In this document: positions 36,003 through 45,208 of the stretch, in pieces
Layout of the letters: each line of letters opens with the position of its first letter
Numbering within the stretch: the first letter of the stretch is position 1
Program-made: the position numbers and the translations under genes
Notes under the pieces: generated by a model
Seen by the model: the letters and a program-made list of their open reading frames with translations, nothing else
Told to the model about the DNA's origin: nothing
Database searches by the model: none
Assembly: GCA_913056365.1 (NCBI GenBank)
Contig: CAJXLT010000001.1
Coordinates: 62,001 to 126,000, forward strand
DNA length: 64,000 nucleotides
Direction: 5' to 3'
From: an uncultured Paenibacillaceae bacterium
GTDB taxonomy: Bacteria > Bacillota > Bacilli > Paenibacillales > K13

Positions 36003-36051
36003 GCACTAGATATAGTGTTGTATAATGTTCAAGGAATACAATATATAGTGA
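36003..36051. promoter_or_regulatory. Two NrdR boxes flanking a -10 element
   Basis: GCACTAGATATAGTGT (36003-36018) and ATACAATATATAGTGA (36036-36051) both fit the NrdR consensus acaCwAtATaTwGtgt closely. Their starts are 33 bp apart, about three helical turns, and TATAAT (36021-36026) lies between them. Confidence 0.75.
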
Positions 36052-36217
36052 TTTGCAGGGGCAGGTCTAGCGATACTTTGGTGATTATGACTGAGCTCCT
36101 TTGATGTTAATGATGGCTGGAATTCCGCGAATTTCGGAAATTTGGGCTGCAAGTGACCGTTTGAGGCCAACACGAAGATTGGATTGGCAGCTTATTTCAA
36201 GTGGGAGGGTGTTGTGG

Positions 36218-38863
36218 TTGAAGACTATGGAAACGAAGCGATTGGAAGGACTTAGCGAGAAGATCTTCTTGGACCGTTATGCCATGAAAGATGCCGATAC
36301 GAAAAACACGAAGGTCGGCGATTATGTGCTAGTTCTTACGAAGGATGATCCGAAGTTTCCTGCGAAGGAAGTCGGGGAAGTCATTGAACGCGAGGGCAAG
36401 CAAGTAAAGGTGAAGCTGCGCAGCGGGCAAATTGTCGATTCCAACGTAGATAAGCTGACACTGACAATAGAGAAGACACCGGACCAAATGTGGGAGCGTC
36501 TAGCATCCGCAATGGCTTCGGTTGAAGCACCGGAGAAGCAACAGGAGTGGACGGAGAAATTTCGTTACATATTGGATGATTGGAAGCTCGTTCCGGGCGG
36601 ACGAATCGCCGCTGGCGCCGGAGCAAGCGATGAATTAACGTTGTTCAATTGCTATGTGATTCCATCGCCGAAGGATAGCCGCGGCGGGATTATGGACACG
36701 CTTACAGAAATGACCGAAATTATGTCCCGCGGCGGCGGTGTCGGCATTAATCTGTCCAGCTTGCGTCCGCGCAGAGCGATCGTTCGCGGTGTGAACGGTT
36801 CCTCAAGCGGTGCTGTATCTTGGGGCGGACTGTTCAGCTACACGACAGGCTTGATCGAGCAAGGCGGCAGTCGTCGCGGGGCGCTGATGCTGATGATCAA
36901 TGACTGGCATCCGGACTTGGTTCGCTTCATTACGGTGAAGCAGCAGGCGGGTGAAATTACGAACGCTAACCTGTCCGTATGTCTCAGCAACGGATTCATG
37001 AAAGCTGTGAAGGAAGATCTCGACTGGGAGCTGTACTTCCCAGATACGACTGACCCAGACTATGATGAGCTGTGGGACGGCGATATGAACAAGTGGAAGG
37101 ATGCGGGTAAAGCAGTCATCCACTACGATACCGTACGCGCTCGCGACGTGTGGCATATGATTATCGAATCTGCATGGAAGTCTGCAGAGCCTGGTGTCGT
37201 GTTCATGGAATATTATAACGATATGTCGAACAGCTGGTACTTCAATCCGATTATTTGTACGAATCCATGCGGAGAGCAAGGCTTGCCTGCATGGGGGGTC
37301 TGCAACTTGTCGGCAGTCAACTTGTCGAAGTTCTATGATGAAGAGAAGCATGATGTTGCGTGGGAGGAGCTCGCCAAGACGGTGCGCTATTCCGTGCGCT
37401 TCCTCGACAATGTGATTGACAAGACGCCTTACCACTTTGAAGAAAATCAAGAGAATCAGCAAAACGAGCGACGTGTAGGACTTGGCTCGATGGGCTTGGC
37501 TGAGCTGATGATCCGCTTGAAGATTCGTTATGGCAGCGCGGAATCGATGGAATTCCTGGACAAGCTGTACGGATTCATGGCGAAGGAAGCGTATCTTGCA
37601 TCTTCGGAGATCGCAGCAGAGAAGGGCGCCTTCCCGAAATTCGAGAAGGATCCATTCCTGCAGAGCGGCTTCATGAAGAATATAGTGAGTGAATTTCCAG
37701 AGGTTGGTGCAGCAGTCAAGAAGAACGGCATCCGCAATGTTACGGTCATTACTCAGGCGCCGACAGGCAGCACCGGTACGATGGTCGGCACCTCGACAGG
37801 GATAGAACCGTACTTCGCCTTCGAATACTATCGTCAGAGCCGCCTCGGCTTCGACAAGCAGCTCGTGCCGATTGCGCAGGAATGGAAGGACGACAATCCG
37901 GAAGCGCCGCTGCCAGACTATTATGTTACGGCAATGGACCTGAAGGCGGAGGATCATATTCGGGCGCAAGCGGCTATCCAGCGCTGGGTAGACAGCTCGA
38001 TCTCGAAGACGGCCAATTGTCCGGCAGACTTCTCGATCGAGGATACGAAGCAACTGTATGAGCTGGCCTTCGACCTTGGCTGCAAGGGCGTGACGATCTA
38101 CCGCGACGGCAGCCGTGATCAGCAAGTGCTGCATACGGACAAGAAGGATGAAGAGAAGAAGGAAGAGACTGCACCAGCAGCGAAAGTCGAAGAAGCCCCT
38201 GCAGCGCAAGGTGAATCACTGAAAGTGGAAGCGAAGGCATTCAATGAGATTACCGATTCGCTGAAGGTGGATATCGACAGCAAGACAGAGCAAATATTCG
38301 ACCGCCAGTACAAGCGCCGCCCGCAAGTGCTGTCCGGTTCGACTTACAAGTATAATACGCCGCTTGGTGTCGCGTACATTACGATCAACGATCTAGACGG
38401 CATTCCGTCTGAAATCTTCCTGAACGTGGGCAAGGCAGGCTCCGATGTATTCGCGATGTCCGAGGCGCTAGGCAGAGTGTGCTCACTCTTCCTTCGTTAT
38501 GGCGACCACGGGCAGAAGGAGCGCTTGCTTGTCAAGCATCTGAAGGGAATCGGCGGCTCCGGCGCGATCGGCTTCGGCCCGAACCGCGTAGAATCAATCG
38601 CCGATGCACTCGCCAAGTCGCTGGAAGTACACCTGGAGCGCTTGGAATCAGGCAATGTGCAAGCTGGCTATGCGAATTATGAGGGTCGTGCGGATGAGGG
38701 AGCGCCTATCGTGGAGACGGCAGCGCCAGCCCATGAAGGCAGCGAAGACGCAGCAACGATCCGTCAATCGCTGGATCTGTGCCCCTCCTGCGGCGGTGCC
38801 ACGCTTGTGAACAGCGAAGGCTGCAAGAACTGCACGAACTGTGGGTATAGTCGTTGTAGTTAA
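36218..38863 (+). CDS. nrdJ: Adenosylcobalamin-dependent (class II) ribonucleotide reductase
   Basis: 881 residues from the TTG at 36218, nine bases after GGGAGG; ATG at 36227 is the alternative. The N-terminal third carries FNCYVIPSPKDSRGG and RGGGVGINLSSLRPR. The radical-site loop is CTNPCGEQGLPAWGVCNLSAVNL, with the thiyl Cys in NPCGE. QAPTGSTGTMVGTSTGIEPYF supplies the phosphate-binding loop, and a zinc-ribbon-like tail (CPSCGG...CKNCTNCGYSRC) holds the redox cysteines that reset the active site. It reduces ribonucleotides using a cobalamin radical, with or without oxygen. The region after residue ~670 is a Lys/Glu/Ala-rich linker. NrdR boxes upstream indicate repression by NrdR. Confidence 0.94.
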   Translation: MKTMETKRLEGLSEKIFLDRYAMKDADTKNTKVGDYVLVLTKDDPKFPAKEVGEVIEREGKQVKVKLRSGQIVDSNVDKLTLTIEKTPDQMWERLASAMASVEAPEKQQEWTEKFRYILDDWKLVPGGRIAAGAGASDELTLFNCYVIPSPKDSRGGIMDTLTEMTEIMSRGGGVGINLSSLRPRRAIVRGVNGSSSGAVSWGGLFSYTTGLIEQGGSRRGALMLMINDWHPDLVRFITVKQQAGEITNANLSVCLSNGFMKAVKEDLDWELYFPDTTDPDYDELWDGDMNKWKDAGKAVIHYDTVRARDVWHMIIESAWKSAEPGVVFMEYYNDMSNSWYFNPIICTNPCGEQGLPAWGVCNLSAVNLSKFYDEEKHDVAWEELAKTVRYSVRFLDNVIDKTPYHFEENQENQQNERRVGLGSMGLAELMIRLKIRYGSAESMEFLDKLYGFMAKEAYLASSEIAAEKGAFPKFEKDPFLQSGFMKNIVSEFPEVGAAVKKNGIRNVTVITQAPTGSTGTMVGTSTGIEPYFAFEYYRQSRLGFDKQLVPIAQEWKDDNPEAPLPDYYVTAMDLKAEDHIRAQAAIQRWVDSSISKTANCPADFSIEDTKQLYELAFDLGCKGVTIYRDGSRDQQVLHTDKKDEEKKEETAPAAKVEEAPAAQGESLKVEAKAFNEITDSLKVDIDSKTEQIFDRQYKRRPQVLSGSTYKYNTPLGVAYITINDLDGIPSEIFLNVGKAGSDVFAMSEALGRVCSLFLRYGDHGQKERLLVKHLKGIGGSGAIGFGPNRVESIADALAKSLEVHLERLESGNVQAGYANYEGRADEGAPIVETAAPAHEGSEDAATIRQSLDLCPSCGGATLVNSEGCKNCTNCGYSRCS

Positions 38864-38888
38864 GGGAGATAATGCAATATATAGAACG

Positions 38889-38931
38889 GACAAAGCCGAT
38901 TTTCCCAGTCCAAGGGAAAATCGGCTTTGTC
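38889..38931. terminator. Bidirectional terminator between nrdJ and the GH30 gene
   Basis: GACAAAGCCGATTTTCCC and GGGAAAATCGGCTTTGTC make an 18-bp perfect stem with a short loop between convergent genes; neither side has a long T-run. Confidence 0.65.
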
Positions 38932-38945
38932 GCTATTCTGCCAAC

Positions 38946-41129
38946 CTAGGGTTCAATCCCCCACACAAGTGTACCGTTCTGATACAGTGTCACCTGATCC
39001 CAGCTGGCGAATGCCGTCTTCGTTGGGTCGAACGAGTGATCATCGGATTCATTGTATGGGGTCCAGTTGTTCTTGTGAATTCTTGTCTGGATCTCACCGG
39101 AATCACTGCCGGAAGCGATACTGCCGGCTCCAGCATCGAACGATAGTTCCATGTAGTAGTCTGCTCCTGATCTTGCTGCAGACAGCTGCGTGAACTGCCC
39201 GTTCACGTTCGTACAGCCTAGCGTTGCATAGTCGCAGTTGAATGTCTGCGGTTGGTCGCCATCGACCGTGTACCAGTAGCGGAGCGTCAGGTCGCTGAGG
39301 TTCACCGCACTGCTTCCGTTATTGACAATTCGGAAGTGAGGCGTGATCTGACCGTCTGAAATGCTGGTATTGGCTGCTTTATATTGCAGCTCCAGGTCAC
39401 CGCTTGGAGTTGGATCAGGATCAGGGTCTGGGTCAGGATCAGGCACTGGCGTTGAACTGGCTGTCACATGGATCGAATCGATATTCGGTCCTTCTGTACC
39501 GGTTGTGACGAATTGAAGCGTATTGATTCCGCTATTCATTGGCACTTGAACGGTCTGTTCGGCCCAAGCGGTCCAGCTTCCCGTCGCTGCGAAGGCCACG
39601 TTGCTGCTGACCCTGGTCCCATTCACATAAATATCTAAGGCCCTTGTGCCTGATTCCAGCGCATACCGGAGCTTCACATCTTTCGTTCCAGATGTCGCGC
39701 AGTATATGTTGCTCCATTCCACAGCAGCATCGGACAGTGCATTGAAATTGACATATCCGCTGCCGCTATAGCCCGAATGGATCGATTCAGTAGTGGAGTT
39801 GGTCAAGCTTGTGCCTGTTTCCGCTTCATACGTCGTTCCTTCGCCAGTTTCATTACCGCCGTCAAGCTCGGTTACGAATGTAGTCACACTGTGGGCAGGA
39901 AGCTGGGCAGTGAAGGTACTGCCGGAAGCACCAATCGATCCGGATGCCATATTCCGATTGCTGTCCGTCACCCAAGTAGATACGTTCGACACGGACCCAT
40001 TCTGCACGACAAAATTTTGGTTTGCTGCAGAAGCGCTTCTGTTCACGGCAACGATGACAAGCTTGTTGTCTCCTTTGTAGGCAGAAGTATAAATGTCAGT
40101 GCCTGGATTGTCAGTTGCTTCTAGCCTTACATATCCCGGACGAATAAACTTGGCGTAATGGGCCATAGAATAGCCGCGCTTGCTAATCGTTCCATCTTCT
40201 TTCATAGGACCGTACTGCCTGCGGATGTACCACCATATATATGCTTGGAACTCTGCATCAACCATGTTGTGGTGAATATGGTAGGCTACATCTAGTGCCT
40301 CCGGCCAGCGGTCCGCTGAATTGTTATCACTATTTGGGTAATACACTTCTGTCATCCAGAGTTCTTTGCCCGCACCTTTTTGCTTGAACAGCGGATAAGG
40401 CAAGTCGCTAAATCGCGTACCGTATGTGTGCGCACCTAGAATGTCCATATTCGCTAGAGCCTGTGCATCGTTCAAGATGGGATCTGACAGCTCTTTGCGA
40501 TATTGGAACGATTCGGGTGCAATGACCTTCGTATTGATGGAGCCAGCATAATCTCTCATGAAGCGGAGCATCTCTTGGGGTGTCCACCAGGTCCAATCAT
40601 GGGCGTAATCCGGCTCATTCTGAACGGAGATGGCGTACAAATCGACCCCGTTATTCGCCATGAATGTATCGAATTCGTTCAGATATTGCGCGTAATCCGC
40701 ATACCTGTCATAGCGAAGCCGCTTCGCGTTGGCATCCCCATTCCGATTGAAGGTCTCGATCATGTCGCTCGGCGGATTCCATGGTGAAGCGATGACGAGT
40801 GCACCGAGTTCACTTGCGCGTCTTGCTGTAGCTACTTCACTTGACCAGTTGTTACGGTTCTGATCAATGGGGATTCTTAAGATCGTGAAGCCGAGTTGAT
40901 TCGGCCCATTGCCGAAGGCAGTTTCCCGCTGTGCCGCTGTCAAGTCTCCGATCCAGGGGACATAATTCATGCCGCCGAAGCCGCGAATCTCTTGCCTCTC
41001 CGCGGATACATTCACGAATACATCACTTGCCGCTGCAACCTCACTGGTTGTCGGCAGAGCGAATAGGAGCGGCAACGCTATAAGCGATGCCAACCAAAGC
41101 AGTACTGCTTTTCTCAATTGTGAAGCCAT
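38946..41129 (-). CDS. Secreted GH30 glucuronoxylanase with CBM6-like and CBM3 modules
   Basis: 727 residues. Signal peptide about 1-34. The GH30 subfamily 8-like catalytic domain (about 37-420) has acid/base E172 in ISVQNEPDY and nucleophile E261 in LWMTEVYY, plus AYIWWYIRRQYGPMKEDG, which recalls the glucuronate-recognising loop of XynC enzymes. A CBM6/35-like module (about 435-565, TYEAETGTSLTNST), a Pro-Asp repeat linker (PDPDPDPDPDPTP) and a C-terminal CBM3 (about 580-727, LELQYKAANTSISDGQITPHF) follow. It cleaves glucuronoxylan near methylglucuronate branches outside the cell, and the CBM3 suggests cellulose or plant-wall binding. AAAGGAGG precedes the ATG, and a perfect cre site upstream indicates CcpA repression. 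Confidence 0.92.
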   Translation of the reverse strand: MASQLRKAVLLWLASLIALPLLFALPTTSEVAAASDVFVNVSAERQEIRGFGGMNYVPWIGDLTAAQRETAFGNGPNQLGFTILRIPIDQNRNNWSSEVATARRASELGALVIASPWNPPSDMIETFNRNGDANAKRLRYDRYADYAQYLNEFDTFMANNGVDLYAISVQNEPDYAHDWTWWTPQEMLRFMRDYAGSINTKVIAPESFQYRKELSDPILNDAQALANMDILGAHTYGTRFSDLPYPLFKQKGAGKELWMTEVYYPNSDNNSADRWPEALDVAYHIHHNMVDAEFQAYIWWYIRRQYGPMKEDGTISKRGYSMAHYAKFIRPGYVRLEATDNPGTDIYTSAYKGDNKLVIVAVNRSASAANQNFVVQNGSVSNVSTWVTDSNRNMASGSIGASGSTFTAQLPAHSVTTFVTELDGGNETGEGTTYEAETGTSLTNSTTESIHSGYSGSGYVNFNALSDAAVEWSNIYCATSGTKDVKLRYALESGTRALDIYVNGTRVSSNVAFAATGSWTAWAEQTVQVPMNSGINTLQFVTTGTEGPNIDSIHVTASSTPVPDPDPDPDPDPTPSGDLELQYKAANTSISDGQITPHFRIVNNGSSAVNLSDLTLRYWYTVDGDQPQTFNCDYATLGCTNVNGQFTQLSAARSGADYYMELSFDAGAGSIASGSDSGEIQTRIHKNNWTPYNESDDHSFDPTKTAFASWDQVTLYQNGTLVWGIEP

Positions 41130-41545
41130 ACCATCATTCTCCTCCTTTTCATAATATTCGCCATAAGCCAGTGCTATGGCCGAATCCTTGCTGCTATCGG
41201 CTGATCCACAACCGAACGAGTCCCCTCCTTTCTGCGATCACAGATTGAACAGTTGAAAACGACATATACATTCCATCAGAATGAAAGCGGTTTCAATCTT
41301 GTTCAATCGGATCGTAACATATTTCAAATTCATATCGATTGGTTTTTTTATGTGTTTGTATGAGATTTTTATTTTTATATAAATAGATTTTAGATTCCGT
41401 TCAGAAGATCTGACTGTCGAACTACTGTCAAGACACAGAGATTGACCCCCGCAGTCACCTCTGCGTCTTGCTTGCTATGGTCGCCTGCAATCCCTTTCCC
41501 CAATGCCCCCATAAGGCACACAATGTCGAGTGGGGGAGGATTATT
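41130..41545. other. Upstream region of the GH30 gene
   Basis: Holds the cre site at 41282-41295, AT-rich sequence, and, at its right edge, a GC-rich hairpin (CCCCCAT at 41506-41512, GTGGGGG at 41530-41536) in front of a small plus-strand ORF. No other gene is supported. Confidence 0.5.
41282..41295. promoter_or_regulatory. Perfect cre site (CcpA operator) upstream of the GH30 xylanase
   Basis: TGAAAGCGGTTTCA is a near-palindromic exact match to the consensus WTGNAANCGNWNNCW, about 155 bp upstream of the xylanase start. Confidence 0.75.
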
Positions 41546-41641
41546 ATGAACAGTCAAGATGTAGCAGTCAACGAAGTTGCGTACCAGTACATTCACTTGC
41601 AGTGCGCTCTGAAATGCTTAGGAGTTGTCCCAGTGGCTTGA
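41546..41641 (+). CDS. Possible 31-residue peptide gene
   Basis: ATG at 41546 follows GGGGGAGGA at normal spacing. The product opens MNSQDVAVNEVAYQYIHLQ and ends CALKCLGVVPVA, with two Cys. Its 3' half is antisense to the end of the AraC-family gene. The ribosome site is partly buried in a GC-rich hairpin. No family is recognised. Confidence 0.35.
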   Translation: MNSQDVAVNEVAYQYIHLQCALKCLGVVPVA

Positions 41642-42387
41642 TGAAAAATTCTATAAAATTGACTTGTACTCGAAAATCCTAATTCGAAGCTGATATCAGT
41701 AACCGTTAAGCAGGTAGTTCGCAGTTTAGTCTTAGCTTCCTCAATACGAAGCTGCAGAAGATATTGATAGGGCGGTATCCCTATCGCCTCCTTAAATGTC
41801 CGGATAAAATGATACTTGCTCTGGCAGGCCATTTCAGCAAGTGTATTTAGATTGAGCTGATCTTTATAGTGATCATGCATGTATTCGATAACAATTGGGT
41901 TCATTCGATCCGACAAATTTGATCTTATCGCCTTCTTAGTTAAAGGAAGTTTGTCCATCAGATTAGACATTAGAAAAGAAAAAACATGCTGTTCCGTTTC
42001 TTGATTTTCTAGCTGATCTATATCCTGGCGTAACAGGGTCTCGGTCCACTTTCGAAAATGGTTATTCATCACCTCAGGCTTGAATCTATATTTGATTTGA
42101 TAATCCATCGATTCCATTCCAGTGATCTCAGTGAGTTTATAATAATTCGTCTGTATGACGATCACACTGGACTCATGGGGAATGTGTAATTCATGATGCT
42201 CTCCAGGATGGATGATTAAGCCTTCTCCATCAGCAAGATGAATAGTCTTGCTGTCTATGAGAATGTGACTAGTACCATAAACAGGAATAGTGATTTGACA
42301 ATCTTCTTCATGTTTATGCGGTGGACATTGATAGGCTTCATTTATTTTCCAAAGTGTAGTTTTCCCCGTATCCATTCTGATTTTCAA
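41593..42387 (-). CDS. AraC-family transcriptional regulator with N-terminal cupin
   Basis: 264 residues, TTG start behind GGAGGTGAGG; an ATG at 42375 is the alternative. The N-terminal cupin-like domain (PPHKHEEDCQITIPVYG, IIHPGEHHELHIPHE) suggests small-ligand binding. Two helix-turn-helix motifs follow (LNTLAEMACQSKYHFIRTFKEAIGIPPYQYLLQLRI and VTDISFELGFSSTSQFYRIFHQATG). It is transcribed divergently from a 2-isopropylmalate synthase gene with ~170 bp between, so it probably controls that gene or itself. The ligand is unknown. Codon use looks more AT-rich than in surrounding genes. Confidence 0.87.
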   Translation of the reverse strand: MKIRMDTGKTTLWKINEAYQCPPHKHEEDCQITIPVYGTSHILIDSKTIHLADGEGLIIHPGEHHELHIPHESSVIVIQTNYYKLTEITGMESMDYQIKYRFKPEVMNNHFRKWTETLLRQDIDQLENQETEQHVFSFLMSNLMDKLPLTKKAIRSNLSDRMNPIVIEYMHDHYKDQLNLNTLAEMACQSKYHFIRTFKEAIGIPPYQYLLQLRIEEAKTKLRTTCLTVTDISFELGFSSTSQFYRIFHQATGTTPKHFRAHCK

Positions 42388-42554
42388 GAAACCTCACCTC
42401 CAACTCATTACGTTAGTATAGCAAATATTGCTCCATGATTCCGCAGTTTTTGCAATGATGAGGATGACCATTTTTTTTATAATATATAGAAATTATAAAT
42501 TTGAGCGTGGCTCAAGCTTTCTATGAATGAGAAACTATGGGGAGGATTCTTAAT

Positions 42555-44087
42555 ATGACTCGCAATATTATCGTGCTGGATACCACCTTGCGTGACGGAG
42601 AACAGGTACCAGGTGCCAAAATGAACGGAGCTCAAAAAATTGAATTTGCAGAGCAATTGAAACGTCTTCGCGTGGATATTGTTGAGGTAGGATTTCCAGC
42701 TTCTTCTAAGGGTGACTTCAATGCGGTACAGGACGTCGTGCGAAGTATCGGGGACAGCGTTTCGGTTACTGCACTAGCCCGCGCTATAAAAAGCGATATC
42801 GATGCCGTTTACGAAAGTATTCAAGCAGCACATGATCCATTCATTCATATTGTACTCGGTACTTCTGACGTTCATGTGGAAAGGAAGTTCAAACGATCCA
42901 AGGATCAAATTCTCCAGATGGGTGTTGATGCGGTAGCCTATGCGGCGAAATTACTGCCTCAGGTTCAATATTCAACCGAAGACGCTTCGAGATCGGAATT
43001 TGAGTATTTATGGAAAACGATCGAAGCCGTTGTGAAGGCAGGTGCTACAATTATTAATGTACCCGACACGGTTGGCTTTGCAGAGCCTGAAGAGTTCGGA
43101 CATCTCATTTATAAAATTAAGGATCGATTAAACAATTTGAATAGCAACGTTATACTAAGCGTACATTGTCATAATGATTTAGGCCTAGCTACGGCGAATA
43201 CGCTAAGTGCTATTAAAAACGGCGCCGATAAAATTGAATGTACGATTAACGGTTTAGGCGAAAGGGCAGGTAACGCATCACTTGAGGAAGTTGTCATGGC
43301 ACTAAAGGTTCGGGAATCTCTTTTTGCATGCAATACCAATATTAATACGACTGAGTTAATCAGAACATCCAGACTACTGACATATTTGACAGGGATTGAA
43401 GTGCAGGCGAATAAGGCTATTACAGGTGAGAACGCATTCGCCCATTCTTCAGGAATTCATCAGGATGGTCTTCTTAAGGATAAGCAAGTTTACGAAATTA
43501 TGTCTCCAGAAGAAGTTGGTGTTGAGAACATGGAATTAATTTTAACCGCACGTTCTGGGAGACATGCTGTCAAGCATGCTGTTGAGAAAATGGGTTATGT
43601 AGCTAAGAACGCTGACGACTTTGAACAATTGTTCCATCGATTTCTTTCTCTGGCCGATCTAAAAAAAGAAGTATACGATCACGATTTGTTCTATTTGATC
43701 ACAGAGTTGCGGGAGCGGACAAACAAGATTAGCCCTTTATACGAATTAGAATCCTATCAGGTGGTTACCAATGAACTGTATCCGACCGCAACTGTCAAGC
43801 TGCAAAGGAACGGTGTTGAAATGAAGGGGAGTGCCGTTGGTGATGGTCCAGTGGACGCCTTGTATAGTGTTATCAAATCTTTGACCAAGCTAGACACGGA
43901 ATTGAAAAGTTATAAAATAAACAGTTTGTCGAGAGGAAAAGAAGCGGTTGGGCGGGTGAATATACAGCTCATCTATCAGGGCAAAACGTATTCCGGGCGC
44001 GCCATGGACACGGATATTATCAAAGCAAGCGCACTAGCTTTCTTGAATGCGACGAACGCCGCCTTGCTGGAGATGGTTAGAAAGTAA
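42555..44087 (+). CDS. leuA: 2-isopropylmalate synthase
   Basis: 510 residues from the ATG at 42555, nine bases after GGGGAGG. Catalytic barrel motifs are LDTTLRDGEQVPGAKM, VEVGFPASSKGDF, SVHCHNDLGLATANTL (metal ligands) and INGLGERAGNASLEEV. HSSGIHQDGLLKD and a C-terminal allosteric domain (YQVVTNELYPTATVKLQRNG...GDGPVDALYSVI) are of the LeuA type. It condenses acetyl-CoA with 2-oxoisovalerate, committing to leucine. No leuB, leuC or leuD is nearby; instead it sits beside an AraC regulator, so a specialised branched-chain or related acid pathway is possible. AT content looks higher than in its neighbours. Confidence 0.87.
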   Translation: MTRNIIVLDTTLRDGEQVPGAKMNGAQKIEFAEQLKRLRVDIVEVGFPASSKGDFNAVQDVVRSIGDSVSVTALARAIKSDIDAVYESIQAAHDPFIHIVLGTSDVHVERKFKRSKDQILQMGVDAVAYAAKLLPQVQYSTEDASRSEFEYLWKTIEAVVKAGATIINVPDTVGFAEPEEFGHLIYKIKDRLNNLNSNVILSVHCHNDLGLATANTLSAIKNGADKIECTINGLGERAGNASLEEVVMALKVRESLFACNTNINTTELIRTSRLLTYLTGIEVQANKAITGENAFAHSSGIHQDGLLKDKQVYEIMSPEEVGVENMELILTARSGRHAVKHAVEKMGYVAKNADDFEQLFHRFLSLADLKKEVYDHDLFYLITELRERTNKISPLYELESYQVVTNELYPTATVKLQRNGVEMKGSAVGDGPVDALYSVIKSLTKLDTELKSYKINSLSRGKEAVGRVNIQLIYQGKTYSGRAMDTDIIKASALAFLNATNAALLEMVRK

Positions 44088-44112
44088 AATAAAATGCGAG
44101 TTAAAAGAAGAA

Positions 44113-44148
44113 AAAATTGGGCATCTCCATGCTTGTCGAGGAGATGCC
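44113..44148 (-). terminator. Terminator of the thioredoxin-reductase-like gene
   Basis: GGCATCTCC and GGAGATGCC arms; read on the minus strand the stem is followed by CAATTTTTTC. It also sits just after leuA on the plus strand, where the T-run is weak. Confidence 0.65.
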
Positions 44149-44199
44149 TATTGTGCTCGTTAGCTATAGCTTATGTGACAATTCATTTTTCGCTACAAT

Positions 44200-45132
44200 T
44201 CAGTCTGTCTCGGGTTTAAGCAGCCACTCCTCCTCTGTCAGATCAGCCACAATGCCCATAGCGGCCTTGCTACCAGAGGCTGCTGCGAGTATTAGCTGAG
44301 CAGGCATGACATATGTGGCGTCACCAGCAGCGTAGACACCGGCAGCCGTTGTTCTGCCCATAGGATCGGTGTGAATGCCACCGCTCTCTTCCATGCGGTA
44401 TCCTAGCGTATCATCGAATCTGGCATGAGGAACGAACGTGGGCGAGACGAATCCGCCGCTGCGTTCCACATGGGTGCCATTGGTGAAATGCACCTGTTCT
44501 AGCATGCCGTCCCGTCCGGTTAGATGCGATATCGGGATGTCGATGACGCGAATATGTCTATCGGCCAGCTGCTGACGCTGTTCGCCTGTTACATTCGCTG
44601 GATGGCCGTTGGTACAGATGATGATATCCTGGCTCCAACGAAATAACGTTTTTACCTTGTGAAACACACTCGGCTGTTCCGAAATGACGACAAGCGGTTG
44701 ATCCCGCAGCTCCCAGCCGTCACAGAAGGGGCAGTTGAACAAGCTTTTTCCATAATAGTGATGCAGTCCTTCAATCTGCGGGAACATTTCCTTCAACCCG
44801 ACGGCTAGGATGACCTTGCGGGCTTGCACATGTTCTCCCGTTGAGGTGTGAAGGGCGAAGGTGTGACCTGTCCTATGAATACTGATAACGTCTGCTTGCC
44901 GATGTTCAACCGAAGGATAGCGCAATACTTCCTCATAACCAATCTGGCGAAAAGCTGCTGGCTCAATGCCATCTCGTGTAATAAATCCGTGTGAGGCGTG
45001 GGTGATTCGATTTCTTGGCTGGTTGTTGTCTAACAGTGCGACGTTCAATCTGGCGCGGCCTAGAACTAGAGCGGCGTTCAACCCTGCGGGTCCTCCTCCG
45101 ACAATGGCACAATCGTATTGCATGATCTTCAT
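44200..45132 (-). CDS. Thioredoxin-reductase-like FAD/NAD(P) oxidoreductase
   Basis: 310 residues. FAD-binding CAIVGGGPAGLNAALVLGRA, redox motif C-P-F-C in LFNCPFCDGWELR, and GVYAAGDATY near the C terminus. The usual GxGxxA NAD(P) motif after the CPFC (VVISEQPSVFHKVKTL) is degenerate, as in low-Mr thioredoxin-reductase relatives that use other electron donors. It may reduce a disulfide partner, which is not identified. It lies downstream of an Rrf2 regulator in the same orientation, and both share an upstream motif. Confidence 0.85.
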   Translation of the reverse strand: MKIMQYDCAIVGGGPAGLNAALVLGRARLNVALLDNNQPRNRITHASHGFITRDGIEPAAFRQIGYEEVLRYPSVEHRQADVISIHRTGHTFALHTSTGEHVQARKVILAVGLKEMFPQIEGLHHYYGKSLFNCPFCDGWELRDQPLVVISEQPSVFHKVKTLFRWSQDIIICTNGHPANVTGEQRQQLADRHIRVIDIPISHLTGRDGMLEQVHFTNGTHVERSGGFVSPTFVPHARFDDTLGYRMEESGGIHTDPMGRTTAAGVYAAGDATYVMPAQLILAAASGSKAAMGIVADLTEEEWLLKPETD

Positions 45133-45157
45133 TCCTCTCGATTTAATTGATATTACA

Positions 45158-45177
45158 GATACTTAATATCTATGATA
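45158..45177 (-). promoter_or_regulatory. Motif shared with the Rrf2 gene: candidate operator
   Basis: On the minus strand TATCATAGATATTAAGTATC, about 25-45 bases before the start codon. It matches TATTATAGATACATAAAGTC upstream of the Rrf2 gene at about two thirds of positions and may include a -10 element. Confidence 0.4.
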
Positions 45178-45208
45178 AGCTGTGAAAAATGATGCATCAC
45201 CCGTACCG

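Larger units (their letters stand above)
35727..36217. other. Long regulatory region upstream of nrdJ
   Basis: No supported gene. It contains tandem Spo0A-like boxes (35881-35897), a possible promoter, and two NrdR boxes around a -10 element, listed separately. Confidence 0.55.

Noticed and set aside
36030-36217. Cobalamin riboswitch upstream of nrdJ
   Set aside because: No B12-box-like sequence; the region is explained by NrdR boxes and a promoter.
36803-38209. 468-residue minus-strand open frame inside nrdJ
   Set aside because: Shadow frame opposite a strongly conserved enzyme; unlikely amino-acid composition.
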